Shown here: positions 17,399-26,011 of the stretch, piece by piece
How positions within the stretch are numbered: position 1 is the first letter of the stretch
How the letters are laid out: the number at the start of each line of letters is the position of its first letter
From: JAJYSO01 sp964495935
GTDB lineage: Bacteria; Bacteroidota; Bacteroidia; Flavobacteriales; Flavobacteriaceae
Assembly (NCBI GenBank): GCA_964495935.1
Contig: CAZBXQ010000009.1
Span: 6,121 to 70,120 of the forward strand
DNA length: 64,000 nt
Direction: 5' to 3'
Notes under the pieces: generated by a model
The model's input: the letters and a program-made list of their open reading frames with translations, nothing else
What the model was told of the DNA's origin: nothing
Databases searched by the model: none
Program-made: the position numbers and the translations under genes

Positions 17399-19147
17399 AT
17401 GCCGTTCGAAATAAAGCGTTCTAACCTTATTGTCAGCTTCCTCGATATTCTTCTGATCAGCTTTCTGTTTTTTGACATCGGCTTTACCGAGCAAGAGGAT
17501 TATCGCATCCATAAACTCATCTTGCTCCCGGTGGTATTACTGGGAATTACACTTTTTCATCTGTATCGCTACTACCATAACCGTTATGAGGATAAAATTA
17601 AAAAACGAGCCCAATACAACCTTATTATTCTTGGGATACTCCTTGCGATAGAGCTCCTTGTGGTTCTTTTAAGTTCGGGTGATACTTTTATAAATCGTTT
17701 TTATAGTCATCGTCATATACTGGAGTACGGACTGTTATTTTTTTATTTTATTCGAATCACTTTCCTGATGCGGGCTATTTACAGTCACTATTTCAACCCT
17801 TTTATCTTATTTGTGGGAAGTTTTATTATTGTTATTCTGGTAGGAACTTTTTTCCTTCTGCTTCCCAGTGCGACCCTTCACCCCATCAGTTTTGAGCAGG
17901 CCCTCTTTACCGCCACCAGTGCCGTTTGCGTGACGGGTCTCTTGGCCGTCGATATAGCCACTGAATTTACCGTTTTCGGACAAACGATTATGATGGTTCT
18001 TATTCAATTGGGAGGACTGGGGATGCTTACTTTCACCACTTTCTTTGCCTATTTTTTTAAAACCGGAGGCTCTTTTCGGGAGAGCTTATATATGAAAAAT
18101 GTAATGGGAGGTGAGCAGCTCAACGATATGATGAAAACCACGGTAAGCATCGTAACTTTTGCGGTTATTGTGGAAGCCGCAGGGGCCCTGTTAATCTATG
18201 ACGCAACTCGCCATCTCGACTTGGAACATCCCTTTTTCTTCTCTGTTTTTCATGCGATATCGGCTTTTTGCAACGGTGGTTTTTCTACGATCCCGGGTAA
18301 TCTCCAGGCTCCGCAATTACAGTTCAACTATTATTTACAGTGGGTATTAATGATCCTTATTATTTTTGGCGGATTAGGATATTTTATCTCCTTTAATTTT
18401 CTGAATTATTTAAAACAAGCCGTTCTTAATATTATTTCCAAAAAGCGCAAAAAGGCAATTGTTCGCATCATTACCCTCAACACAAAAATTGTTGTTCGCA
18501 CAACTCTTCTTTTAATTATTTTTGGAACGGCGATCCTCTTTATAACGGAATATAAAACCGTTCTTCCGGCGCATAATTCCTTCTTCGGGAAGATCACAAC
18601 GGCAGCATTCTCCTCGGTCACCGCCCGGACCACCGGATTCAGTACCGTTGATTTCTATTACTTCTCTCCACCGGGAGTCCTGATTGTTATCTTTTTGATG
18701 TGGATTGGTGCTTCTCCGGCCTCTACAGGAGGCGGAATTAAGACCTCCTCCTTTGCCCTCGCCGTACTGAATGTTTTTTCGGTAGCTCGAAATAAAAAAT
18801 ATATAGAAATCGGTACCCGACGGGTAGCCCGAGAAGCCATTCGCCGGGCATTTGCCATTATTATTGTTTCACTAATCTGTATCGGCATCGGGATTCTGCT
18901 GATTTTAATATTTGATCCCTATCCAAAATTCTCTCTCCTTGAAATAGCCTTCGAGGTTTTTTCTGCCTTTGGAACGGTAGGTCTTTCTATGGGAATCACG
19001 CAGGATCTTTCTCATGCCAGTCAATATGTGATTATAGGGTTAATGTTTTTAGGGCGAATCGGCCTGATCAACCTGATGGCCGGAATATTGCGAAAGCTAA
19101 AGACACAGTCTTATGAATATCCTAAGGAAAATATTCTGATCAATTAA
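17399..19147 (+). CDS. TrkH/KtrB-type potassium transporter, membrane subunit
   Basis: A 582-residue K+ uptake channel with four M1-P-M2 repeats. The selectivity-filter loops are visible: TATSAVCVTGL, AFCNGGFSTIPGN, SVTARTTGFST and FSAFGTVGLSMG. These Gly residues line the K+ pore. Three extra N-terminal hydrophobic segments (residues ~10-145) extend it beyond the minimal KtrB length. A cytoplasmic TrkA/KtrA regulatory subunit would be expected, but none is adjacent in this window. Confidence 0.92.
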   Translation: MPFEIKRSNLIVSFLDILLISFLFFDIGFTEQEDYRIHKLILLPVVLLGITLFHLYRYYHNRYEDKIKKRAQYNLIILGILLAIELLVVLLSSGDTFINRFYSHRHILEYGLLFFYFIRITFLMRAIYSHYFNPFILFVGSFIIVILVGTFFLLLPSATLHPISFEQALFTATSAVCVTGLLAVDIATEFTVFGQTIMMVLIQLGGLGMLTFTTFFAYFFKTGGSFRESLYMKNVMGGEQLNDMMKTTVSIVTFAVIVEAAGALLIYDATRHLDLEHPFFFSVFHAISAFCNGGFSTIPGNLQAPQLQFNYYLQWVLMILIIFGGLGYFISFNFLNYLKQAVLNIISKKRKKAIVRIITLNTKIVVRTTLLLIIFGTAILFITEYKTVLPAHNSFFGKITTAAFSSVTARTTGFSTVDFYYFSPPGVLIVIFLMWIGASPASTGGGIKTSSFALAVLNVFSVARNKKYIEIGTRRVAREAIRRAFAIIIVSLICIGIGILLILIFDPYPKFSLLEIAFEVFSAFGTVGLSMGITQDLSHASQYVIIGLMFLGRIGLINLMAGILRKLKTQSYEYPKENILIN

Positions 19148-19220
19148 AAATCGTACAATAAAATAATTTATAGATCGCCGATATCATAAATCCAACCCCA
19201 TCCATTCAGCTTCAAATTAA

Positions 19221-19249
19221 ACCCCATTCGAGGTTTTGAACCATGGGGT
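19221..19249. terminator. Possible bidirectional hairpin between convergent genes
   Basis: ACCCCAT (19221-19227) pairs with ATGGGGT (19243-19249) and an inner GGTT/AACC continues the stem, with a four-base bulge on one side. It lies between the potassium transporter and the oppositely oriented BNR-repeat gene. It lacks a clear U-tract. Confidence 0.35.
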
Positions 19250-19340
19250 CTTCCCGGCCCTATTTGGGTTGATTCCCGTTGAAAACCCGGTATTTTTCCC
19301 AATTTAAAAGACAAAAAACAGAGGATGAAGAATTCGGTTG

Positions 19341-20462
19341 TTATTGGTTCGCTGCCTTTTCTTCCCTTTTAAACTGCAATTTTGCAATCCGACCCTCTCC
19401 GGCGGCATAGGCCGTAGAATCATTTAAAAACTGAAGGGTGTAAAAGCTTTCATTGCTTAATTTCTGCCAGGTTTTTCCTGAATCGTGTGTATAAGATATT
19501 CCCGTATAACCAATAGCAACAATCGATTTTCCTCCTCGATCGGGAACAAATCGAATACTGCTTTTATAACCCGGTTCCTCCCCATCAGCTATTAATTCCC
19601 AAGTTTTTCCTCCATCTTGAGTGATCGCTTTATTTCTCTCTTTTCCCTCCGGATGCGTATAATCACCTCCGAAAATGATACCGGTTTTAGCATCATAAAA
19701 ATCAACGGTATAACCCCCGGTTGTATTCTCTCCGGCAATTAATGGCGTATTGAATACTTCCCAATTCCTTCCTTTATCCGGAGAGAAATAAACTTTTGAA
19801 ACCTGACCGCCCGAAAGCACCCAAGTCGAATCACCGATAATTGCAATATTCGAATTGCTGGCGGCAAAAGCGGCTTCCCCTTCTTCGGCCATCCCGATTT
19901 CATCACAACCAACAGGCTCCCAATGTCTCCCTCCGTCTCGGGTAACTCCAAAAGCCATACAGCCTTCTGTGGGGTCACCAATCATAATTCCTTCTTCGGT
20001 GTTCCAAAAAGCCAGAGCATCATAAAAAGTGCCTTTTGTATCCTGCCGGAATATTAATTTCCGTTTTCCCGTAGAATCCACTTCATAGAGTAAAGCCGGT
20101 GTATCCACGCTTAAGATATAATCCTTCTCTGCCGTTCGGGCTACCGCTCTAAATTCCGGTTTTTCTCCATTATATTCAATACTGTCAAGATCGCTCAACC
20201 TCCCCCCCTGAAGGTTTATATAGCCATAAACCCCTTTCGAACCCGCAAAAAATAAAGTCTTCGTATCGACATCGATCGCCCGGATACTACAATCACATTG
20301 AAATATTTCTTCAACCTCAACCGAGGAAAAATGTCTTTTGTCAGAATTATCTTTGGGTTTATCTGTACAACCCACCAGCAGAAAACCTCCTATCAGAAGG
20401 GCTATTCCACGCGTTAAGCATCTGCTAATATTCTTTATTATTCCTGTTCTTACCCTTTCCAT
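19341..20462 (-). CDS. BNR/YCF48-like repeat lipoprotein
   Basis: A 373-residue lipoprotein (start MERVRTGIIKN, lipobox LLVGC) built of beta-propeller repeats. Asp-box/BNR motifs are clear: TRDGGRHWEPV, SPDKGRNWEVF, TQDGGKTWELI and THDSGKTWQKL. The start was chosen because it follows the stop of the upstream oxidoreductase by a single base, indicating translational coupling; a longer N-terminus would overlap that gene. Such proteins are often labelled 'oxidoreductase' or 'sialidase-like', but no catalytic residues are evident. It is the last gene of the SusCD-headed locus and may be a glycan-binding or scaffold protein. Confidence 0.8.
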   Translation of the reverse strand: MERVRTGIIKNISRCLTRGIALLIGGFLLVGCTDKPKDNSDKRHFSSVEVEEIFQCDCSIRAIDVDTKTLFFAGSKGVYGYINLQGGRLSDLDSIEYNGEKPEFRAVARTAEKDYILSVDTPALLYEVDSTGKRKLIFRQDTKGTFYDALAFWNTEEGIMIGDPTEGCMAFGVTRDGGRHWEPVGCDEIGMAEEGEAAFAASNSNIAIIGDSTWVLSGGQVSKVYFSPDKGRNWEVFNTPLIAGENTTGGYTVDFYDAKTGIIFGGDYTHPEGKERNKAITQDGGKTWELIADGEEPGYKSSIRFVPDRGGKSIVAIGYTGISYTHDSGKTWQKLSNESFYTLQFLNDSTAYAAGEGRIAKLQFKREEKAANQ

Positions 20463-20463
20463 A

Positions 20464-21615
20464 TCAAAGATGAATCCATTTTTCCGAGCTTTTCCCCGAT
20501 TCAATCACTTTTTCAACAAACAGCATTTCGCGTACCCCATCTTCAGCATCGGGAAAATCCAGCCACTCCGGTTTTGGGGTTTTACCCTCGTTAATCGCAT
20601 CTATGGACCGTGAAAAATTTCGATATATATTGGCAAAAGCCTCAATAAATCCCTCCGGATGACCGGCCGGGATCCTTTGATTGTGCAAGGCCATAGGCAA
20701 ATTATCCGGGCCTCCCGTACGGATCACTTGCATCGGCTTGTCCAGCCATTTTACCAGCAGCGAATTATTCTCTTCTTGTTTCCATTCGATACCTCCTTTC
20801 TCTCCATACACCCTGATTTTAACTCCGTTTTCCTCCCCGGCTGCAATTTGCGATACCATTAGTACTCCACTCGCTCCGTTGTCAAATTTCAGCAAAACCG
20901 CTCCATCGTCATCCAACGGACGATCTTCTACGACAATATTAAGATCTGCACAGACCTTTGTAATTTTTAACCCACTCACATATTCCGCCAGATTGGCGGC
21001 ATGGGTTCCAATATCTCCCATACTCCCAGCAATTCCACTACGGTTGGGGTCAACCCGCCAAGCAGCCTGTACATTCCCTTCATTTTCAATGGGATTGCTT
21101 AACCAGCCCTGAGGATACTCCACATATATCTTTCGAATCTTCCCAAACTCTCCTCCCGCAATCATCGCTTTTGCCTGTTTTACCATCGGATAACCGGTAT
21201 AGCCATGAGCCAAGGCCAATTTGAGGTTACTTTTTGCGGCTAATTCTTTCAGTTTCAAGGCCTCGGTTAAAGTCATGGATATCGGTTTTTCAAGAAAAAT
21301 ATGAAAACCGTTTTCCAGTGCCTGTTTAGCCGGATCAAAATGAAGAAAATTTGGAGTTACTATAGTTATAAAATCGATCCGTTCTGTCTTGGGAAGTTCA
21401 CTTTCTTCCTTAATCATCTCCAAATAGGATGAATACAGACGATCTTCAGAAATCCCGAGTTCCCGACCCAATTTTAAGGTGGTTTCCCGATCCCGGGTAA
21501 AAACACCGGAAACCAGTTCAACGAGACCATCCAATCGGGCTGCCAATCGATGTACTTCTCCGATAAAAGATCCGGGGCCGCCGCCTATCATTCCCATTCT
21601 TATTTTTCTTTTCAT
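20464..21615 (-). CDS. Gfo/Idh/MocA-family NAD(P)-dependent oxidoreductase
   Basis: A 383-residue cytoplasmic dehydrogenase. The Rossmann motif is GMIGGGPGSFIG. The family's EKP motif is in HIFLEKPISMT (catalytic Lys), and the second domain carries GSMGDIGTHAANLAEYV with the usual D-x-x-x-H. Members oxidise or epimerise sugars, inositols and anhydrosugars. It lies in the SusCD-headed locus after the NagZ-AmpC fusion and is translationally coupled to the BNR lipoprotein. A role in processing an imported amino- or anhydrosugar is inferred from context. Confidence 0.88.
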   Translation of the reverse strand: MKRKIRMGMIGGGPGSFIGEVHRLAARLDGLVELVSGVFTRDRETTLKLGRELGISEDRLYSSYLEMIKEESELPKTERIDFITIVTPNFLHFDPAKQALENGFHIFLEKPISMTLTEALKLKELAAKSNLKLALAHGYTGYPMVKQAKAMIAGGEFGKIRKIYVEYPQGWLSNPIENEGNVQAAWRVDPNRSGIAGSMGDIGTHAANLAEYVSGLKITKVCADLNIVVEDRPLDDDGAVLLKFDNGASGVLMVSQIAAGEENGVKIRVYGEKGGIEWKQEENNSLLVKWLDKPMQVIRTGGPDNLPMALHNQRIPAGHPEGFIEAFANIYRNFSRSIDAINEGKTPKPEWLDFPDAEDGVREMLFVEKVIESGKSSEKWIHL

Positions 21616-21659
21616 AACTGTTATGCTGTTTTATTTAATCTTGTGGGCTGTCTCTTTAT

Positions 21660-21691
21660 GATGGAGATCATTTAAACTTCTAAATAGCACC
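21660..21691. repeat. MITE-like element, copy D (partial)
   Basis: GGAGATCATTTAAACTTCTA followed by AATAGCACCCAATA matches the first ~25 bases of the left arm of copy A with a few changes. The rest has diverged or is missing. It lies between the Gfo/Idh/MocA gene and the NagZ-AmpC gene. Confidence 0.4.
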
Positions 21692-21838
21692 CAATACTCA
21701 TATAAAAACCCCGTGTTTATGAGGCTAAAGCTCAACTGTATGAACTCATATCAAAATCCGGCTAAAATTTTGTATTCTCATCCGGCAGCTAAAGCAGCCG
21801 ACAAAGGATTTATCATTTTCCTCTTTTGGCAATTCGTT

Positions 21839-24829
21839 CTATTCCCGTGTTCCTTCTTTTAAACTCTCGTAAATTACTTCCTGAATATTTGTTCGGGTAT
21901 TCAATTGATAGATCCTACCGTTATTTCGGGTTGGATTAACTCGGTTAGAAAGGAAAATAAAAAGAGTATTATTCTCGGGATCGGCCCAAACCATGGTTCC
22001 GGTGAATCCGGTATGGCCAAAACTTTTCGGGCTGGCATCAATGGCCGTATTCCAGTTTTCATCGCGTTCTCCCAACATCGGTTTATCAAATCCTATCCCG
22101 CGGTGATTATCATTCTCCGGAAATTGGGTTTTGGTCCATTCTTTTACAGTAGCTGCATCAATAAAACGTTCCCCGCCATATTCTCCATTATTCAGATACA
22201 TCTGCATCAACTTGGCCATATCGTTAGCATTCGAAAAAATTCCGGCATTGGCCGAAACCCCGCCCATCACTGCTGCAGCTTCATCATGCACGGTTCCGTG
22301 AACCGGAAGGTGACGGAATACATAATCATCTTCGGTGGGTACAATTTGCTTTAAAGGAAACTTATGCTCGGGATTATAAGTCATATGATTCGCCCCCAGT
22401 TTGTCATAAAAATGCTCACGGATATAGGTCTGATACGGAACACCACTTATCCGCTCCACCATTTCCGGCAGGAGTATAAAGATCAATCCCGAGTATTTAT
22501 ATTTCTTGGTCGCACTCACCGGAGATTTTTTTATAGCCTTGTAAATCTTCTTTTTATAGTTTCTATGGAGCCATAGGTTGTTCGTGATTTTGATGGGATA
22601 ACGCTTTGAAGAATCCGGTTTAAAGGTATTCCATTTATAACTTCCGTTTTTACGCAAGGTATTCTGCCAATACACAATATAGGGTTTAAATCCGGCTTGA
22701 TGGGTCAATATATCCCGAAAAGGGATATGATCCTTATTGGAGTTTTTAAAGTACGGCATATAATCTCCCAAATACTTATCCACATCAAATTTCCCGGCAT
22801 CGGCAAGTTGCATCAATGCCGGTAGTGCCGAAGAAACTTTGGTTACTGAAGCCATATCATACAAATCCTCTTTCTTGACCTGTATTGTATCGCTGTATTT
22901 ATGAAGCCCGTAAGCTTTATTCAGGATTACCTTTCCATCTTTGGCCAGGAGCACCTGTGCTCCGGGAGTTGCTTTTACATCCAGTGCCTGATTCACCAGG
23001 GAATCCACCTTACGAAATAAAAAACCGGAATTGATTCCGACTTCCTCCGGAAGGGTATATTTCAATCGAATTCCCCCTTCACTATCCAGCCCGTCTCCGG
23101 ATTTAAAATCTGAGTTAATCGTTACCGGCAGGCGTCCTTTTGCGCCAATCCCTCCAAAGATTAATTGCCCGCTAAGATCTTCGGTAAGATCACTGTCCTG
23201 ATAAGCCACTACAATTCCTTCTGCTTTCTGCAATTCCGGGAGTTTATCGAGTGAATACGGATTTTTAAAATAAGAAACGATTAAATTCTTGGGGTTCAAA
23301 GTCTGTAAGAAATCCCGAATCGGGTCTGAAAAATCTATTTTATTTTGCGGCAGCCGACTGTCGTCATGGACTCCCAAAATAATCAGATTATAACCCTTTA
23401 GCACTTGTTTGATGGAATCCGTTTGTGTCGCCGAAGCATCTTTTGGTAATTGATACGCATCCACCTGAGTGTATCGGGCCAAACTCTTCTGAAACCGGGT
23501 CTTTTGCTCAACCCCTATTGAGATCGAAGCAATCTTTAACGTATCCAAGTGTTTTACAGGTAAGATCTTATTTTTATTCTGAATCAGCGTTAAAGAAGCT
23601 TCTACCAACTTTCGATTTAAAAGACGGGCCTCCGGTGTATTCAGATCTTTTAAAATCCCGTTGCTGTCCTGCGGCCGATAATGGTTTAATCCTACCCATT
23701 GCTTAGCCGCCAAAATTTTACGAACCTTCGCGTCCAGTTCCTCCATGGGCAAAGCCCCTTCTTCCACGGCCTTTTTTATTTCGTGAATAGCCATCTCGGT
23801 ATCCTCCGAAAGCTCCAGAATATCATTTCCCGCCAGCACTGCTGCCCGATCAGCTACTCCCGCAGGATGCCCCTTCGTCACTCCTCTCATCTCCATGGCA
23901 TCGGTAACAACCAGGCCTTTAAACCCCAGTTCCTCCTTTAAAAGCGAAGTAATAATGGGTTTGGAGAGTGTCGAAGGCGTTCCCGAAGAATCCAATGCCG
24001 GGATATTCAAATGCCCGACCATAATCCCACTGATCCCGGCTTTAATCAGTTGTTTAAAAGGATATAATTCTAAGGTGTCCAATCTTTTTTTAGAAAAATT
24101 CAAGAGCGGCAAGCTGAGGTGAGAATCCACATCGGTATCGCCATGCCCCGGGAAATGTTTGGCCGTGGTCAATATTCCACCTTCCTGCATCCCTTTCATA
24201 TACGCTATTGCCCGCGTTGCCACTTCCTTTTTATTTTCGCCAAAGGAACGGGCATTAATCACCGGATTATTCGGATTGTTATTGATATCGGAATCGGGCG
24301 CAAAATTAAAATCCAATCCGGTACGTTTTATCTGACGCGCTATTTCCTTTCCCATTGCATGGATCAAATCTTGATCCTGAACGGCTCCGAGAGCCATCTG
24401 GAAAGGGAAACTAATCGTCCCCTTCAACCGCATCCCAAGCCCCCATTCGCCATCAATGGCCCCCAGCAGCGGGACTTCCGAAAGTGCTTGATAAGTATTC
24501 ATCAACTCCAATTGCGTTTTGGGATCCCCTTGAAAAAAGACCAATCCTCCGATCTTATGATTTTTAATGAGGTTTTCTACATGCCGGATGTGGTCTTCTC
24601 CCAAATTGGAATGTGCCCGAGCAAACAGCAATTGCCCAATCTTCTCTTCAAGACTCATCTTCTCCAACAACGAATCCACCCACTGACTGTGGGTATATTG
24701 TAAAAACTCGGGCTCCCCGGAGCTTGTATTCTGTGCCCGAATTCCACTCCAGGAAAAGACGAAAAGGAGAGTTGTGATAATGACTAAAATCTGTTTTTTA
24801 CTGAAAAATATATTCATTGAATAAGGCAT
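21839..24829 (-). CDS. Fusion: GH3 beta-N-acetylglucosaminidase (NagZ-like) + AmpC-type serine hydrolase
   Basis: A 996-residue exported two-enzyme protein (signal peptide with hydrophobic core LVIITTLLFVFSW; ATG 24817 is an alternative start). Residues ~45-375 are a GH3 domain with the NagZ signature AKHFPGHGDTDVDSH (His general acid-base at about 237) and nucleophile Asp310 in VVTDAMEM. Residues ~400-575 resemble the GH3 C-terminal domain. Residues ~595-980 are a beta-lactamase-fold hydrolase with SVTK (Ser661-Lys664), a YSG motif at 779-781 where YxN is usual, and HTG near the end. NagZ enzymes remove GlcNAc from muropeptides. The AmpC-like half may be a D-Ala peptidase or an esterase. Confidence 0.9.
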   Translation of the reverse strand: MPYSMNIFFSKKQILVIITTLLFVFSWSGIRAQNTSSGEPEFLQYTHSQWVDSLLEKMSLEEKIGQLLFARAHSNLGEDHIRHVENLIKNHKIGGLVFFQGDPKTQLELMNTYQALSEVPLLGAIDGEWGLGMRLKGTISFPFQMALGAVQDQDLIHAMGKEIARQIKRTGLDFNFAPDSDINNNPNNPVINARSFGENKKEVATRAIAYMKGMQEGGILTTAKHFPGHGDTDVDSHLSLPLLNFSKKRLDTLELYPFKQLIKAGISGIMVGHLNIPALDSSGTPSTLSKPIITSLLKEELGFKGLVVTDAMEMRGVTKGHPAGVADRAAVLAGNDILELSEDTEMAIHEIKKAVEEGALPMEELDAKVRKILAAKQWVGLNHYRPQDSNGILKDLNTPEARLLNRKLVEASLTLIQNKNKILPVKHLDTLKIASISIGVEQKTRFQKSLARYTQVDAYQLPKDASATQTDSIKQVLKGYNLIILGVHDDSRLPQNKIDFSDPIRDFLQTLNPKNLIVSYFKNPYSLDKLPELQKAEGIVVAYQDSDLTEDLSGQLIFGGIGAKGRLPVTINSDFKSGDGLDSEGGIRLKYTLPEEVGINSGFLFRKVDSLVNQALDVKATPGAQVLLAKDGKVILNKAYGLHKYSDTIQVKKEDLYDMASVTKVSSALPALMQLADAGKFDVDKYLGDYMPYFKNSNKDHIPFRDILTHQAGFKPYIVYWQNTLRKNGSYKWNTFKPDSSKRYPIKITNNLWLHRNYKKKIYKAIKKSPVSATKKYKYSGLIFILLPEMVERISGVPYQTYIREHFYDKLGANHMTYNPEHKFPLKQIVPTEDDYVFRHLPVHGTVHDEAAAVMGGVSANAGIFSNANDMAKLMQMYLNNGEYGGERFIDAATVKEWTKTQFPENDNHRGIGFDKPMLGERDENWNTAIDASPKSFGHTGFTGTMVWADPENNTLFIFLSNRVNPTRNNGRIYQLNTRTNIQEVIYESLKEGTRE

Positions 24830-24887
24830 TTATGGGTTTGTTTTATACTACTTCTTCCGTTGGCTGAAGCAACGGCAATAAATCGGT

Positions 24888-26006
24888 TTACACTTTGATA
24901 TAAATCTTCTTTTTATCCAGCCCTACGCCAAACAGCCACATGACCACAATAAAGCAAATCGCAAAGGCTAATGAAGCATTTTCTCCTTCCAACCAACTCA
25001 GAAAACCGTTTTGATAAATCCATCCTTTTAAGGAAGTATCCCCAACCGGAATAAAACCAAGAAGGATGGCGATAACGCCGGACATCACAAAAATAAACAA
25101 CGGATTCTTTCCAAAAACGATAAAGAAATAAGACCATTTTTTAAACCTCTTTACCTCCGTTATATAAATCAAGAGAGCCAACACCAAAAGCGTCCACCCC
25201 GTACTATATAATACATACGAACTCGTCCAAATCGGTTTATTAATCGGGAAAACCGAATCCCAGGCCAAACCGAGGAAAAGAAGTCCAATCCCAAAAAGGA
25301 TAAACCGGACAATCGTTTTCCATTGACTATCGGAATACTGAATATACTTCCCGGCTACATATCCGGCAATCACATTGACAATGGCCGGAAGCGTACTCAA
25401 CAAGCCCTCAGGATCAAAGGGGATTCCATAGCCTTTATACATATTGACTTCACGAAAAACAAAAAGATCAAGTTGTAAAGCTGCATTATGCTCCAAGCTA
25501 TACGGGTCAGGATGGGTACCAAAACCATACATTATTCCCCAATATGCCAGCAATATCGCGATTCCGGTCATAATGACCGTTCGCATCTTAAAAAAATGAA
25601 TCAGCAAAGAGGCTCCCAAATAGCATAAAGCAATTCGCTGCAATACGCCCATAATCCGGATATCCAATAAATTCTTAAAGGCCAATCCGTCATCCCCGTG
25701 ATACACAAAGGGAAAAGCGGTCAGCAGCAGCCCAATTAAAAAGATAAGAAAACTCCGTTTTCCGATTTTCCGAAATACCTCCCGCTCGCCAAGGCGTTCG
25801 TATTTCCGCATACTAAAACTCATCGCATTTCCCATCACAAATAAAAAGGACGGGAATACCCAATCGGTAGGTGTAAAACCACTCCAAGAAGCATGTTTAA
25901 AAGGGGCATAAATAGAAGACCAGCTTCCGGGATTATTGACCAAAATCATCAAGGCTATGGTCATTCCTCGTAAAACATCCAGTGCATAATATCGTTTCCC
26001 GGCCAT
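24888..26006 (-). CDS. NagX/DUF5009-type membrane acyltransferase
   Basis: A 372-residue membrane protein with about 10 helices, related to heparan-alpha-glucosaminide N-acetyltransferase and bacterial NagX. The N-terminal RYYALDVLRGMTIALMILVN and GFTPTDWVFPSFLFVMGNAM are typical of this family. The human enzyme moves acetyl from acetyl-CoA across a membrane onto a glucosamine end. Gene order (6 bases after the phosphodiester glycosidase, before NagZ) points to amino-sugar modification during glycan breakdown. The exact reaction in bacteria is not settled. Confidence 0.87.
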   Translation of the reverse strand: MAGKRYYALDVLRGMTIALMILVNNPGSWSSIYAPFKHASWSGFTPTDWVFPSFLFVMGNAMSFSMRKYERLGEREVFRKIGKRSFLIFLIGLLLTAFPFVYHGDDGLAFKNLLDIRIMGVLQRIALCYLGASLLIHFFKMRTVIMTGIAILLAYWGIMYGFGTHPDPYSLEHNAALQLDLFVFREVNMYKGYGIPFDPEGLLSTLPAIVNVIAGYVAGKYIQYSDSQWKTIVRFILFGIGLLFLGLAWDSVFPINKPIWTSSYVLYSTGWTLLVLALLIYITEVKRFKKWSYFFIVFGKNPLFIFVMSGVIAILLGFIPVGDTSLKGWIYQNGFLSWLEGENASLAFAICFIVVMWLFGVGLDKKKIYIKV

Positions 26007-26011
26007 AACGC

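Noticed and set aside
21646..21660. GGGCTGTCTCTTTATG as an IS terminal repeat
   Set aside because: It only loosely resembles the GAGGCTGTCTCAAAAG ends, with no partner end or transposase near it.
24119..24703. A 194-codon open frame antisense to the NagZ domain
   Set aside because: It runs opposite to conserved NagZ motifs and has no recognisable domain or promoter.
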